DNA of 64,000 nt, from NCBI RefSeq assembly GCF_001941865.1, contig NZ_CP016162.1:1426001-1490000 (forward strand), given 5' to 3'. Positions within the stretch are counted from its first letter, which is position 1. The number at the start of each line of letters is the position of its first letter. The notes beneath the pieces are model-generated. The model made no database searches, had not been told where the DNA came from, and saw only the letters and a program-made list of their open reading frames with translations. Made by a program: the position numbers and the translations under genes. Origin of the DNA: Pseudomonas alcaliphila JAB1. Its GTDB lineage: Bacteria > Pseudomonadota > Gammaproteobacteria > Pseudomonadales > Pseudomonadaceae. Below are positions 44,525 through 53,932 of the stretch, in pieces.

Positions 44525-45129
44525 GTGCTCCGGGCGGGGAGCATCGGCCGTCCCGCGTCGCCATCCGCTGCGTCAGCGCCGCGCTGCTGCTCGCCACCGG
44601 TGGCTGGGCGTTGGCCGCCCTGGCGCGGGAAGTGCCGCCGCCGGCCTATCAACTGGCGGCGCATCGTGCAGACGTGCCGGCGGCGGTGCTGTACGCGGTG
44701 GCCTTGCAGGAGAGCGGCGCCACGCTGCGCGGGCGCCTGATCCCCTGGCCCTGGACGCTCAACGTCGCCGGCACGCCGCAGCGCTACGCCACCCGCGCCG
44801 CGGCCTGCGCGGGGCTGCGCCGAGCGCTCGCCCGCACGCCGGCCAATCGCATCGACGCCGGCCTCGGCCAGGTCAATCTCGGCTACCACGCGCATCGCTA
44901 CATGCAGCCCTGCGAGCTGCTGGACCCGTACCGCAACCTCGCCATTGCTGCGGAAATCCTGCGCGAACAGCACACGCCGGGCGAGGACTGGCTGCTTGCT
45001 ATCGGCCGCTACCACCGGCCCGCCGGCGGGGCACCCGCGGCGCGCTACCGGCGCAGTGTGCATCGGCACCTGACCCGCGTGCTCGACCCCGGCGTTCCCG
45101 TTCCAACCTTCCAGGCCACCACGCCATGA
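44509..45129 (+). CDS. conjugation-associated lytic transglycosylase
   Basis: 206-residue SLT-type protein. An N-terminal membrane/signal segment (CVSAALLLATGGWALAALAR) is followed by the transglycosylase core with the catalytic Glu in AVLYAVALQESGATL, then IDAGLGQVNLGYHAHRYMQP and LAIAAEILREQ. It is expected to open peptidoglycan locally for the mating channel, like VirB1. The ATG at 44509 lies inside the previous gene; a GTG at 44524 is an alternative start. Confidence 0.82.
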   Translation: MAAAIGAPGGEHRPSRVAIRCVSAALLLATGGWALAALAREVPPPAYQLAAHRADVPAAVLYAVALQESGATLRGRLIPWPWTLNVAGTPQRYATRAAACAGLRRALARTPANRIDAGLGQVNLGYHAHRYMQPCELLDPYRNLAIAAEILREQHTPGEDWLLAIGRYHRPAGGAPAARYRRSVHRHLTRVLDPGVPVPTFQATTP

Positions 45130-45659
45130 ACCCCATCGTCCTCATCGCCGCCATCGGGCTGCTGTCCACGACCACCGTCTTCGCCCAGACCGCCGCCGCG
45201 CCGCTGATCGTGGTCGAAGACCGTGGCGGCGCGTCCGCCTTGCCGTACTACCAGCCCTTGAATCCGCAGCCGGACGACACCGCGCGGCCAGCCCCGCTGC
45301 CACGCTCGCGCGTGGGCAACGTGGCCGACGCCGAAGCCGCCATGCTGCCGGTGCGCTCGGCGAACCTGTCGCCGGGCGAGGTGCCGCGCCGCGTCATCCG
45401 GGCGCCGGGCCTGACGGCGCTGTTCCTGATCGGCGACGACGAGCGTTCGCGCGCCTGGCTGCGGCGGCGCCACGCCGCGCTGCGCGAGCTGGGCGCCGTG
45501 GGCCTAGTGGTCAACGTGGAGTCGATGGCCGCGCTGATGGCGCTGCGCCGGCTGGCTCCCGGCCTGACCCTCTCGCCGGCCTCCGGCGACGACCTGGCCC
45601 AGCGCCTCGGCCTGCGCCACTACCCGGTGCTCATCACGTCCACCGGCGTCGAGCAGTAG
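45126..45659 (+). CDS. TIGR03765-family ICE protein (PFL_4695 type)
   Basis: 177-residue secreted protein with signal peptide (MNPIVLIAAIGLLSTTTVFA) and the family core (IVVEDRGGASALPYYQPLNP, LSPASGDDLAQRLGLRHYPV, LITSTGVEQ at the C-terminus). Part of the conserved cluster between the lytic transglycosylase and traD in clc-type ICEs; function unknown. Four-base overlap with the upstream gene. Confidence 0.85.
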   Translation: MNPIVLIAAIGLLSTTTVFAQTAAAPLIVVEDRGGASALPYYQPLNPQPDDTARPAPLPRSRVGNVADAEAAMLPVRSANLSPGEVPRRVIRAPGLTALFLIGDDERSRAWLRRRHAALRELGAVGLVVNVESMAALMALRRLAPGLTLSPASGDDLAQRLGLRHYPVLITSTGVEQ

Positions 45660-45667
45660 GTGCGCAA

Positions 45668-47824
45668 ATGGCCCAACCGCATGCGGTCGAGGTTCTGCTG
45701 CGGCCAGCGGTGGAGCTTTATACCGTGGCGGTCTGCACCGGTGCCGCGATTCTGTGCCTAGTGGCACCATGGTCGCTCGCGCTGAACCCGCTGCTCGGTC
45801 TGGGCTCGGCGCTGGCCTTCCTGAGCTTCGGCGCGATTCGCCTGCGCGATGCCTGGGCGATCCTGCGCTATCGCCGCAACATCCGCCGCCTGCCGCGCTA
45901 CGTGATGACCAGCCGCGACGTGCCGGTCAGCCAGCAACGGCTGTTCGTCGGCCGGGGCTTTCGCTGGGAGCAGCGGCACACGCACCGGCTGCTGCAGACC
46001 TACCGGCCGGAGTTCCGCCGCTACGTCGAGCCGACGGCGATCCATCGGGCCGCCCGGGGGCTGGAGGAGCGGCTGGAGTTCGCGCCGTTTCCCCTCTCGA
46101 AGCTGGCGCGCGCGCTGGCCTGGGACAGCCCGCTCAACCCGGCGCGGCCGCTGCCGCCGGTGGGCGGACTGCCGCGCCTGCACGGCATCGAACCGGCCGA
46201 GGTCGACGTCACGCTGCCGCTGGGCGAGCGCGTCGGCCACACCCTGGTGCTGGGTACCACGCGCGTGGGCAAGACGCGGCTGGCCGAGCTGTTCATCACC
46301 CAGGACATCCGCCGCAAGGTCCGTGGCGAGCACGAGGTGGTGATCGTCTTCGACCCCAAGGGCGATGCGGACCTGTTGAAGCGCATGTACATCGAGGCCA
46401 GGCGCGCCGGGCGTGAAGGCGAGTTCTACGTCTTCCATTTGGGCTGGCCGGACATCTCGGCGCGCTACAACGCCGTCGGCCGGTTCGGGCGGATCTCCGA
46501 GGTGGCCACGCGCATCGCCGGACAGCTCTCGGGCGAAGGCAACAGCGCCGCGTTCCGCGAATTCGCCTGGCGCTTCGTCAACATCATCGCGCGCGCCCTG
46601 GTCGAGCTGGGGCAGCGGCCGGACTACCTGCTGATCCAGCGCCACGTCATCAACATCGACGCGCTGTTCATCGAGTACGCCCAGCACTACTTCGCCAGGA
46701 ACGAACCGAAGGCCTGGGAGGTCATCGTCCAGCTCGAAGCCAGGCTCAACGACAAGAACATCCCGCGCAACATGATCGGGCGCGAGAAGCGCGTGGTGGC
46801 CCTCGAACAGTACCTGTCCCAGGTGCGCGTCTATGACCCGGTGCTCGATGGCCTGCGCAGCGCCGTGCGCTACGACCGGACCTACTTCGACAAGATCGTC
46901 GCTTCGCTGCTGCCGCTGCTGGAGAAGCTGACCACCGGCAAGATCGCGCAACTGCTCGCACCGAACTATTCCGACCTGTCCGACCCGCGGCCGATCTTCG
47001 ACTGGATGCAAATCATCCGCAAACGCGCGGTGGTCTATGTGGGGCTGGATGCGCTGTCCGACGCCGAAGTCGCGGCGGCGGTGGGCAACTCGATGTTCAG
47101 CGATCTGGTCTCGGTCGCCGGCCACATCTACAAGTTCGGCATCGACGACGGGCTACCCGGCGCCGCGGTGGGCACCAGGATTCCGATCAACGTCCACGCC
47201 GACGAGTTCAACGAACTGATGGGCGACGAGTTCATCCCGATGGTCAACAAGGGCGGCGGGGCGGGCGTGCAGGTGACGGCCTACACGCAGACGCTCAGCG
47301 ACATCGAGGCGCGCATCGGCAACCGCGCCAAGGCAGGACAGGTGGTCGGCAACTTCAACAACCTGTTCATGCTGCGCGTGCGCGAGACCGCCACCGCCGA
47401 GCTGCTGACGCGACAACTGCCCAAGGTCGAGGTGTACGCCACGGCACTGATGAGCGGCGCCACCGACAGCTCCGACCCGCGCGGCAACACCGCGTTCACG
47501 TCCAACACCCAGGACCGCATCAGCAGCAACAGCGTGCCGCTGATCGAACCGGCGCATGTGGTGGCGCTGCCCAAGGGGCAGTGCTTCGCGCTGACCGAGG
47601 GCAGCAACCTCTGGAAAGTCCGCATGCCGCTGCCGGCACCCGATTCCGACGAAGCCATGCCGAAGGATCTGCAGGAGCTGGCCGGCTACATGCGCCAGCA
47701 CTACGTCGAGGCGGGAGACTGGTGGGAGAACCAGGGCATCCCCGGCCTGCAGGACGAGGCGCTGCCCGACGACCTGCTGGACGACTTCAAGCAGATGGCC
47801 GCGGCTGACGGAACGGAAGCATGA
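45668..47824 (+). CDS. traD: type IV coupling protein TraD (ICE type)
   Basis: 718-residue coupling ATPase that brings relaxase-bound DNA to the secretion channel. Two N-terminal membrane helices (about residues 15-60) precede the nucleotide-binding domain. Walker A is LVLGTTRVGKTRLAELFI near 195 and Walker B/T4CP motif VIVFDPKGDADLLKRMY near 230. A second conserved region includes NVHADEFNELMGDEFIPMVN and AYTQTLSDIEARIGN. The TraM-like C-terminal end is acidic. It overlaps the next gene by 4 bp. Confidence 0.92.
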   Translation: MAQPHAVEVLLRPAVELYTVAVCTGAAILCLVAPWSLALNPLLGLGSALAFLSFGAIRLRDAWAILRYRRNIRRLPRYVMTSRDVPVSQQRLFVGRGFRWEQRHTHRLLQTYRPEFRRYVEPTAIHRAARGLEERLEFAPFPLSKLARALAWDSPLNPARPLPPVGGLPRLHGIEPAEVDVTLPLGERVGHTLVLGTTRVGKTRLAELFITQDIRRKVRGEHEVVIVFDPKGDADLLKRMYIEARRAGREGEFYVFHLGWPDISARYNAVGRFGRISEVATRIAGQLSGEGNSAAFREFAWRFVNIIARALVELGQRPDYLLIQRHVINIDALFIEYAQHYFARNEPKAWEVIVQLEARLNDKNIPRNMIGREKRVVALEQYLSQVRVYDPVLDGLRSAVRYDRTYFDKIVASLLPLLEKLTTGKIAQLLAPNYSDLSDPRPIFDWMQIIRKRAVVYVGLDALSDAEVAAAVGNSMFSDLVSVAGHIYKFGIDDGLPGAAVGTRIPINVHADEFNELMGDEFIPMVNKGGGAGVQVTAYTQTLSDIEARIGNRAKAGQVVGNFNNLFMLRVRETATAELLTRQLPKVEVYATALMSGATDSSDPRGNTAFTSNTQDRISSNSVPLIEPAHVVALPKGQCFALTEGSNLWKVRMPLPAPDSDEAMPKDLQELAGYMRQHYVEAGDWWENQGIPGLQDEALPDDLLDDFKQMAAADGTEA

Positions 47825-48570
47825 GCGACCCGGCCGTCGCGGCCCAGCGCCAGCAGCAGCGACAGCAGGGGCTGATCGCCGGCCTAGTCACGCTGCCGTT
47901 CCGCTTCTTCGGCGTGCTGTGCGGCGCGCTGCTGCTGTGCATCCTGATCGAATGCGTCGGCATGCACTTCTTCTGGCCCGAGCAGGGCTGGCGCCACGCG
48001 CAGGGCATGCTGCACTACGAGCTCGATCAGCTCTCCACGCATTTCACGCGCAGCGCGCTGGTGCAGGAGCCGGGGCGCACCGCGCACCGGCTGGTCGAGC
48101 AGGGCTACCACTGGCTGTTCGTGAAAAGCGGCCTGCTGGACTGGATACGCGACGCCTCCGCGCAGGCCAGCGCCGGCAGCCACCGCCCGACCAAGGATTT
48201 CCGCTACTACATCGGCCTAGTCTACGTGAACGTAGAGAGCTACCTGATCGCGGCGGCCTACACGACGCTGGTCTTCCTCGTGCGGCTGCTGGTGCTGTGC
48301 CTGACCCTGCCGCTGTTCCTGATGGCCGCCTTCGTCGGCCTCGTGGACGGCCTGGTGCGCCGGGACATCCGCCGCTTCGGCGCGGGACGCGAGTCGGGGT
48401 TCATCTATCACCGCGCCAGGGCCAGCCTGATCCCGCTGGCCGTACTGCCGTGGGTGACTTACCTGGCACTGCCGGTCAGCGTGAACCCGCTGCTGATCCT
48501 GCTGCCCAGCGCCGCACTGCTCGGCGTGGCGGTGTGCATCGCTGCGGCGACGTTCAAGAAGTATCTGTAG
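47821..48570 (+). CDS. TIGR03747-family ICE membrane protein (PFL_4697 type)
   Basis: 249-residue integral membrane protein with about four helices (FRFFGVLCGALLLCILIECV, AAYTTLVFLVRLLVLCLTLP, LFLMAAFVGLVDGLV, LLILLPSAALLGVAVCIAAA) and the conserved RDIRRFGAGRESGFIYHRAR loop. It always follows traD in this ICE class. The cargo region begins immediately downstream. Confidence 0.88.
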   Translation: MSDPAVAAQRQQQRQQGLIAGLVTLPFRFFGVLCGALLLCILIECVGMHFFWPEQGWRHAQGMLHYELDQLSTHFTRSALVQEPGRTAHRLVEQGYHWLFVKSGLLDWIRDASAQASAGSHRPTKDFRYYIGLVYVNVESYLIAAAYTTLVFLVRLLVLCLTLPLFLMAAFVGLVDGLVRRDIRRFGAGRESGFIYHRARASLIPLAVLPWVTYLALPVSVNPLLILLPSAALLGVAVCIAAATFKKYL

Positions 48571-48645
48571 GTGCGACACGTTAATTTTGATCAGCAGTTC
48601 CTTAACGGGCTGCAGTGTCCGGTTTGATAGGGATAAGTCCAGTCT

Positions 48646-48725
48646 TGCAAGAAGCGGATACAGGAGTGCAAAAAATGGCTATCTCTAGAAAGGCCTAGCT
48701 CTTAGGCTTTATGCAACTGAAACAA
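48646..48725 (+). promoter_or_regulatory. Pm promoter with two XylS-binding boxes
   Basis: Two direct repeats of the XylS half-site pattern TGCA-N6-GGnTA are present: TGCAAGAAGCGGATA (48646-48660) and TGCAAAAAATGGCTA (48667-48681). They are followed by the familiar TCTAGAAAGGCCTAG...TTAGGCTTTATGCAA core and AACAATAATAATGGAGG leading to xylX. Apart from two or three bases around 48696-48698 this matches my recollection of the TOL plasmid pWW0 Pm promoter, which needs XylS plus a benzoate effector. XylS itself is not encoded in the window. Confidence 0.88.
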
Positions 48726-48744
48726 TAATAATGGAGGCACGAAA

Positions 48745-50100
48745 ATGAACCTGGGTCTCGACTATATTGATAGCCTCGTTGAAGAAGATGAGAATGAGGG
48801 CATCTACCGCTGCAAGCGCGAGATGTTCACCGACCCTCGGCTGTTCGATTTAGAGATGAAACACATCTTTGAGGGTAACTGGATTTATCTCGCCCACGAG
48901 AGCCAGATTCCCGAGAAGAACGACTACTACACCACGCAGATGGGCCGGCAGCCGATATTCATCACACGCAACAAAGATGGTGAGCTCAATGCCTTCATCA
49001 ATGCCTGCAGTCACCGCGGCGCCACGCTCTGTCGCTTTAGGAGTGGAAACAAGGCCACCCACACCTGCTCGTTCCACGGCTGGACCTTCAGCAATTCGGG
49101 CAAGCTGCTCAAGGTCAAAGACCCCAAGGGCGCCGGCTATCCGGACAGCTTCGACTGTGACGGCTCGCACGACCTGAAGAAAGTTGCGCGCTTTGCTTCC
49201 TACCGCGGATTTCTGTTCGGCAGCCTGCGCGAGGACGTCGCCCCATTGGAAGAATTCCTCGGCGAGTCGAGGAAGGTCATCGACATGGTCGTCGACCAAT
49301 CGCCCGAAGGTCTGGAGGTGCTGCGCGGTTCCAGCACCTATGTTTACGAAGGCAATTGGAAGGTGCAGGTCGAGAACGGGGCCGACGGCTACCACGTTAG
49401 CACTGTGCACTGGAATTACGCCGCCACCCAGCAGCAGCGCAAGCTGAGAGAAGCGGGCGATGATATTCGCGCCATGAGCGCCAGTAGCTGGGGCAAGGGT
49501 GGCGGTGGTTTCTACTCCTTTGAAAACGGCCATCAGATGATCTGGGCGCGCTGGCCCGACCCGGCAGACCGTCCGCTGTTCGCTGATCGAGATCGCTTAG
49601 CCAGTGAGGTTGGTGAAGCCCGTGCCGACTGGATGATCGGTATCTCCCGCAACCTCTGCCTCTACCCGAACCTCTACCTGATGGACCAGTTCGGCTCGCA
49701 GTTGCGTATCACCCGTCCGCTGTCGGTGGATAGAACCGAAATCACCATCTACTGCATCGCGCCGAAAGGCGAGGGCGCCGAGGCGCGTGCCCGCCGCGTC
49801 CGTCAGTACGAGGATTTCTTCAATGTCAGCGGCATGGCCACCCCGGACGACCTTGAAGAATTCCGCGCTTGCCAGCAGGGCTTCGCCGGCAGGGGAATGA
49901 ACGATATGTCCCGTGGGGCGACGCACTGGATCGACGGCCCCGACGAAATTGCTAGGGGGATTGATCTGCACCCGCTGATGAGTGGCCCGCGTATCGAGGA
50001 CGAGGGCCTGTTCGTCATGCAGCACAAGTACTGGCAACAGCAGATGATCAGGGCCGTCAAGGCCGAACAGGATCGGCTGATCCATGCGGAGGGCGCGTAA
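48745..50100 (+). CDS. xylX: benzoate/toluate 1,2-dioxygenase large (alpha) subunit
   Basis: 451-residue Rieske non-haem iron oxygenase subunit that dihydroxylates (methyl)benzoate to the cis-diol. Rieske ligands: CSHRGATLC near residue 95 and CSFHGWTF near 115. The mononuclear iron site lies in [14 protein letters not shown] near 215 (His-x4-His). It is the first gene behind Pm, with GGAGG upstream of ATG 48745. Very close to XylX of TOL plasmids as I recall it; BenA is the chromosomal homologue. The operon continues without promoter-sized gaps to xylZ. Confidence 0.95.
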   Translation: MNLGLDYIDSLVEEDENEGIYRCKREMFTDPRLFDLEMKHIFEGNWIYLAHESQIPEKNDYYTTQMGRQPIFITRNKDGELNAFINACSHRGATLCRFRSGNKATHTCSFHGWTFSNSGKLLKVKDPKGAGYPDSFDCDGSHDLKKVARFASYRGFLFGSLREDVAPLEEFLGESRKVIDMVVDQSPEGLEVLRGSSTYVYEGNWKVQVENGADGYHVSTVHWNYAATQQQRKLREAGDDIRAMSASSWGKGGGGFYSFENGHQMIWARWPDPADRPLFADRDRLASEVGEARADWMIGISRNLCLYPNLYLMDQFGSQLRITRPLSVDRTEITIYCIAPKGEGAEARARRVRQYEDFFNVSGMATPDDLEEFRACQQGFAGRGMNDMSRGATHWIDGPDEIARGIDLHPLMSGPRIEDEGLFVMQHKYWQQQMIRAVKAEQDRLIHAEGA

Positions 50101-50589
50101 ATGACTATCTCCTACGAAGCCGTGCGCGATTTCCTTTACCGCGAAGCACGCTACCTCGACGACAAGCAGTGGGATAGCTGGCTGGAAATGTACGCGCCGG
50201 ACGCCACTTTCTGGATGCCGGCCTGGGACGACCGCGACCAATTGACCGAAGACCCGCAGAGCCAGATCTCGCTGATTTGGTACGGCAATCGCGGTGGCCT
50301 AGAGGATCGGGTGTTCCGCATCAAGACCGAGCGCTCCAGTGCCACCATTCCGGACACCCGAACCAGCCACAACATCAGCAATCTGGAGTTGCTCGAGCAG
50401 TCCGACGGCTTCTGTAAGCTGCGCTACAACTGGTACACCTTGAATTACCGGTACAAGACGGTGGACCACTTCTTTGGCACCAACTTCTGCACCCTCGACA
50501 CATGCGGCGAGAGCCCGCTGATTAAGGCCAAGAAGGTCGTTCTGAAGAACGACTACGTCCGCCAGTTCATCGATGTATACCACGTCTGA
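50101..50589 (+). CDS. xylY: benzoate/toluate 1,2-dioxygenase small (beta) subunit
   Basis: 162-residue beta subunit of the aromatic-ring-hydroxylating dioxygenase (SnoaL-like fold): MTISYEAVRDFLYREARYLD, SWLEMYAPDATFWMPAWDDR. It starts on the base after the xylX stop. Structural partner of the alpha subunit; no cofactor ligands expected. Normal length. Confidence 0.95.
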   Translation: MTISYEAVRDFLYREARYLDDKQWDSWLEMYAPDATFWMPAWDDRDQLTEDPQSQISLIWYGNRGGLEDRVFRIKTERSSATIPDTRTSHNISNLELLEQSDGFCKLRYNWYTLNYRYKTVDHFFGTNFCTLDTCGESPLIKAKKVVLKNDYVRQFIDVYHV

Positions 50590-50598
50590 GGTGCCGCC

Positions 50599-51609
50599 AT
50601 GACACACAAGGTTGCACTGAACTTCGAAGACGGCGTCACTCGTTTCATCGATGCTAATGCTGGCGAGACTATTGCTGATGCTGCCTACCGCCAAGGCATC
50701 AATTTACCCATGGACTGCCGAGACGGTGCATGCGGCGCCTGCAAATGCTTCGCCGAGAGCGGCCGCTACGACCTCGGCGAGGAATACATCGAGGATGCGT
50801 TGAGCGAAGCCGAAGCCGAGCAGGGCTACGTGCTGACCTGCCAGATGCGCGCCGAAAGCGACTGCGTGATTCGCGTTCCGGCCGCATCGGACGTCTGTAA
50901 GACCCAGCAGGCCAGCTATCAGGCAGCGATCAGCAACGTGCGTCAGCTGTCCGAGAGCACCATCGCGCTGTCTATCAAAAGCGCATCGCTGAACCAGTTG
51001 GCGTTTCTGCCGGGCCAGTACGTCAATCTGCAAGTGCCGGGCAGCGACCAGACCCGCGCCTATTCCTTCAGCTCGCTGCAAAAGGATGGCGAGGTCGGCT
51101 TCCTGATCCGCAACGTGCCGGGCGGGCTGATGAGCAGCTTCCTGACCAGCCTCGCCAAGGTCGGCGATAGCGTCAGTCTGGCTGGACCGCTGGGCGCGTT
51201 CTATCTGCGCGAGATCAAGCGGCCGCTGCTGTTGCTGGCGGGTGGTACCGGCCTAGCGCCGTTCACCGCGATGCTGGAGAAGATCGCCGAGCAGGGCAGC
51301 GAGCACCCGCTCCATCTGATCTACGGCGTCACCCATGACCACGACCTGGTCGAAATGGACAAGCTAGAGGCATTCGCCGCGCGCATTCCCAACTTCAGCT
51401 ACAGCGCCTGCGTCGCCAGCCCGGACAGCGCCTATCCGCAAAAGGGCTATGTGACCCAGTACATCGAGCCCAAACACCTCAACGGCGGTGAGGTAGATGT
51501 CTACCTTTGCGGTCCGCCACCAATGGTCGAGGCGGTCAGTCAGTACATTCGCGCACAGGGCATCCAGCCGGCCAATTTCTATTATGAGAAGTTCGCCGCC
51601 AGCGCCTAG
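50599..51609 (+). CDS. xylZ: toluate dioxygenase electron-transfer component
   Basis: 336-residue reductase passing electrons from NADH to XylXY. The N-terminal plant-type [2Fe-2S] ferredoxin domain shows CRDGACGACKCF (C-x4-C-x2-C) and a fourth Cys in VLTCQMRAE. The FAD domain carries RAYSFSSLQ and the NAD domain GGTGLAPFTAML and VYLCGPPPMVEAV. Ten bases after xylY. A stem-loop follows the stop. Confidence 0.95.
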   Translation: MTHKVALNFEDGVTRFIDANAGETIADAAYRQGINLPMDCRDGACGACKCFAESGRYDLGEEYIEDALSEAEAEQGYVLTCQMRAESDCVIRVPAASDVCKTQQASYQAAISNVRQLSESTIALSIKSASLNQLAFLPGQYVNLQVPGSDQTRAYSFSSLQKDGEVGFLIRNVPGGLMSSFLTSLAKVGDSVSLAGPLGAFYLREIKRPLLLLAGGTGLAPFTAMLEKIAEQGSEHPLHLIYGVTHDHDLVEMDKLEAFAARIPNFSYSACVASPDSAYPQKGYVTQYIEPKHLNGGEVDVYLCGPPPMVEAVSQYIRAQGIQPANFYYEKFAASA

Positions 51610-51619
51610 AGGCTCCTTT

Positions 51620-51644
51620 GGTCCGCTTACTTGGTGAGCGGGCC
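51620..51644 (+). terminator. stem-loop between xylZ and xylL, possible attenuator
   Basis: Arms GGTCCGCT and AGCGGGCC (8 bp with one wobble) around TACTTGGTG, followed by TGTTTTATT. It sits in the 115-bp gap between xylZ and xylL and could cause partial termination, lowering expression of downstream genes. Confidence 0.55.
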
Positions 51645-51724
51645 TGTTTTATTCGTGCAGTAGAGCCCATGTTTCCTGCGAACTTTCCCAAAATTGCATC
51701 TGGGCTACACAACCGAGGTGGTTC

Positions 51725-52501
51725 ATGAACAAACGTTTCCAGGACAAGACTGCCGTTATCACCGGCGCTGCCCAGGGCATCGGTCGCCGCGTGGCCGAAC
51801 GGATGGCGGCCGAAGGAGGTCGGCTGCTGCTGGTCGACCGTTCCGAGCTAATACATGAGCTGGCCGACGAACTGGTCGGAGTCGCTGAGGTGCTGACCCT
51901 GACCGCCGACCTTGAGCAGTTCGCCGATTGCCAACGGGTGATGGCGGCGGCGCTCGAGCGCTTCGGTCGTCTGGACATTCTGATCAACAACGTTGGCGGC
52001 ACCATTTGGGCTAAGCCATTCGAGCATTACCAGGAACACGAGATCGAGGCCGAAGTGCGGCGTTCACTGTTTCCTACCCTATGGTGCTGCCACGCCGCGC
52101 TGCCGCCAATGCTCGAGCAGGGCAGTGGCGCCATCGTAAATGTTTCCTCCGTTGCCACGCGCGGGATCCATCGCGTGCCTTATGGCGCGGCGAAGGGTGG
52201 CGTTAACGCCCTGACCGCCTGCCTGGCCTTTGAAACCGCCGAGCGCGGCATCCGCGTCAACGCCACCGCGCCGGGTGGCACCCAGGCGCCGCCACGGCGG
52301 ATCCCGCGCAATAGCGCCGAGCCGAGTGAGCAGGAGAAGGTCTGGTACCAGCAGATCGTCGACCAGACCCTCGACAGCAGCCTTATGAAACGCTACGGAA
52401 GCATTGATGAGCAGGTCGAAGCTATTCTATTCCTTGCTTCTGACGCCGCCTCCTACATCACCGGTATGACTCTTCCGGTGGCAGGAGGAGACCTCGGTTG
52501 A
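51725..52501 (+). CDS. xylL: cis-dihydrodiol (toluate diol) dehydrogenase
   Basis: 258-residue short-chain dehydrogenase that oxidises and decarboxylates the benzoate cis-diol to catechol. NAD-binding motif AVITGAAQGIGRRVAERM, NNVGGTIWA, and catalytic Ser-Tyr-Lys (NVSSVATRG, VPYGAAKGGVNAL). It begins 115 bp after xylZ; no clear Shine-Dalgarno other than GAGGTGG. Confidence 0.94.
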   Translation: MNKRFQDKTAVITGAAQGIGRRVAERMAAEGGRLLLVDRSELIHELADELVGVAEVLTLTADLEQFADCQRVMAAALERFGRLDILINNVGGTIWAKPFEHYQEHEIEAEVRRSLFPTLWCCHAALPPMLEQGSGAIVNVSSVATRGIHRVPYGAAKGGVNALTACLAFETAERGIRVNATAPGGTQAPPRRIPRNSAEPSEQEKVWYQQIVDQTLDSSLMKRYGSIDEQVEAILFLASDAASYITGMTLPVAGGDLG

Positions 52502-52645
52502 CCCTTATGTCTGGTTAAGAAGAGAAATCGACATGCGCAGAAGCAACGTACATAAGATCCCTGACGCTCATTTTCGGGGCTATGCCGGCATCACCCAGAG
52601 CTGTTGGGAGATACTTCCGTCATGTTTAGTGTATCTGGGATGAAT

Positions 52646-52978
52646 ATGAACAGCGCCGGCTACGAGGTGTGCGAAGTGCTAAGCGGCCAGTCATTCCGCT
52701 GTGCGGAGGGCCAGTCGGTGCTGCGCGCCATGGAAGCCCAGGGCAAGCGCTGCATACCGGTGGGCTGTCGCGGCGGCGGTTGCGGCCTTTGTAGAGTGCG
52801 GGTGCTCAGCGGAGCCTACCGGAGCGGACGCATGAGCCGCGGTCACGTGCCGGCCAAGGCTGCCGCCGAAGGCCTGGCCCTGGCCTGTCAAGTGTTTCCG
52901 CAAACCGACTTGACCATCGAGTACTTTCGCCACGTTGGCGGAAACAAACCTGACAACAGAGAAAAGGTGACGTCATGA
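52646..52978 (+). CDS. xylT: [2Fe-2S] ferredoxin that reactivates catechol 2,3-dioxygenase
   Basis: 110-residue plant-type ferredoxin: C-x4-C-x2-C in [18 protein letters not shown] and a distal Cys in [12 protein letters not shown]. Known role: re-reduction of oxidised XylE during turnover of substituted catechols. The start at 52646 (MNSAGYEV) follows TOL XylT length; an in-frame ATG at 52622 (MFSVSGMN) is possible. Overlaps xylE by 4 bp. Confidence 0.9.
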   Translation: MNSAGYEVCEVLSGQSFRCAEGQSVLRAMEAQGKRCIPVGCRGGGCGLCRVRVLSGAYRSGRMSRGHVPAKAAAEGLALACQVFPQTDLTIEYFRHVGGNKPDNREKVTS

Positions 52979-53898
52979 ACAAAGGTGTAATGCGCCCCGG
53001 CCATGTGCAGCTGCGTGTACTGGACATGAGCAAGGCCTTGGAACACTACGTCGAGTTGCTGGGCCTAATCGAGATGGACCGTGACGATCAGGGCCGTGTC
53101 TATCTCAAGGCTTGGACCGAAGTGGACAAGTTTTCCCTGGTGCTGCGTGAAGCGGATGAGCCGGGCATGGATTTCATGGGTTTCAAGGTGATCGATGATG
53201 AGTGCCTGGTCCGTCTGACCCAGGACCTGATCGACTACGGCTGCCTGATCGAGACCATTCCCGCCGGAGAACTCAGGGGCTGTGGCCGTCGCGTGCGCTT
53301 CCAGGCATCCTCCGGGCATCACTTCGAGTTGTATGCAGACAAGGAATATACTGGAAAGTGGGGTGTGAATGAGGTCAATCCCGAGGCATGGCCGCGCGAT
53401 TTGAAAGGTATGGCGGCTGTGCGTTTCGACCACGCCCTCATGTATGGCGACCAATTGCCGGCGACTTATGACCTGTTCACCAAGGTGCTCGGCTTCTATC
53501 TGGCCGAACAGGTGCTGGACGAAAATGGCACGCGCGTCGCCCAGTTCCTCAGCCTGTCGACCAAGGCCCACGACGTGGCCTTCATTCACCATCCGGAAAA
53601 AGGCCGCCTCCATCATGTGTCCTTCCACCTCGAAACCTGGGAAGACGTGCTTCGCGCCGCCGACCTGATCTCCATGACCGACACCTCGATCGACATCGGC
53701 CCAACCCGCCACGGCCTCACTCACGGCAAGACCATCTACTTCTTCGACCCGTCCGGTAACCGCAACGAAGTGTTCTGCGGGGGAGATTACAACTACCCGG
53801 ACCACAAACCGGTGACCTGGACCACTGACCAGCTGGGCAAGGCGATCTTTTACCACGACCGCATTCTCAACGAACGATTCATGACCGTGCTGACCTGA
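52975..53898 (+). CDS. xylE: catechol 2,3-dioxygenase
   Basis: 307-residue extradiol (meta) dioxygenase; opens catechol to 2-hydroxymuconic semialdehyde. Two vicinal-oxygen-chelate domains; iron ligands lie in [10 protein letters not shown] (His), [13 protein letters not shown] (His) and [13 protein letters not shown] (Glu), the usual signature of the family. Most of the protein matches TOL XylE as I recall it. The stretch around residues 72-108 ([20 protein letters not shown], then [17 protein letters not shown]) looks closer to DmpB-type enzymes, so the gene may be mosaic. Confidence 0.96.
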   Translation: MNKGVMRPGHVQLRVLDMSKALEHYVELLGLIEMDRDDQGRVYLKAWTEVDKFSLVLREADEPGMDFMGFKVIDDECLVRLTQDLIDYGCLIETIPAGELRGCGRRVRFQASSGHHFELYADKEYTGKWGVNEVNPEAWPRDLKGMAAVRFDHALMYGDQLPATYDLFTKVLGFYLAEQVLDENGTRVAQFLSLSTKAHDVAFIHHPEKGRLHHVSFHLETWEDVLRAADLISMTDTSIDIGPTRHGLTHGKTIYFFDPSGNRNEVFCGGDYNYPDHKPVTWTTDQLGKAIFYHDRILNERFMTVLT

Positions 53899-53932
53899 AG
53901 GCCCGGTTCGACTTATTGCAGAGATTGCGCAG

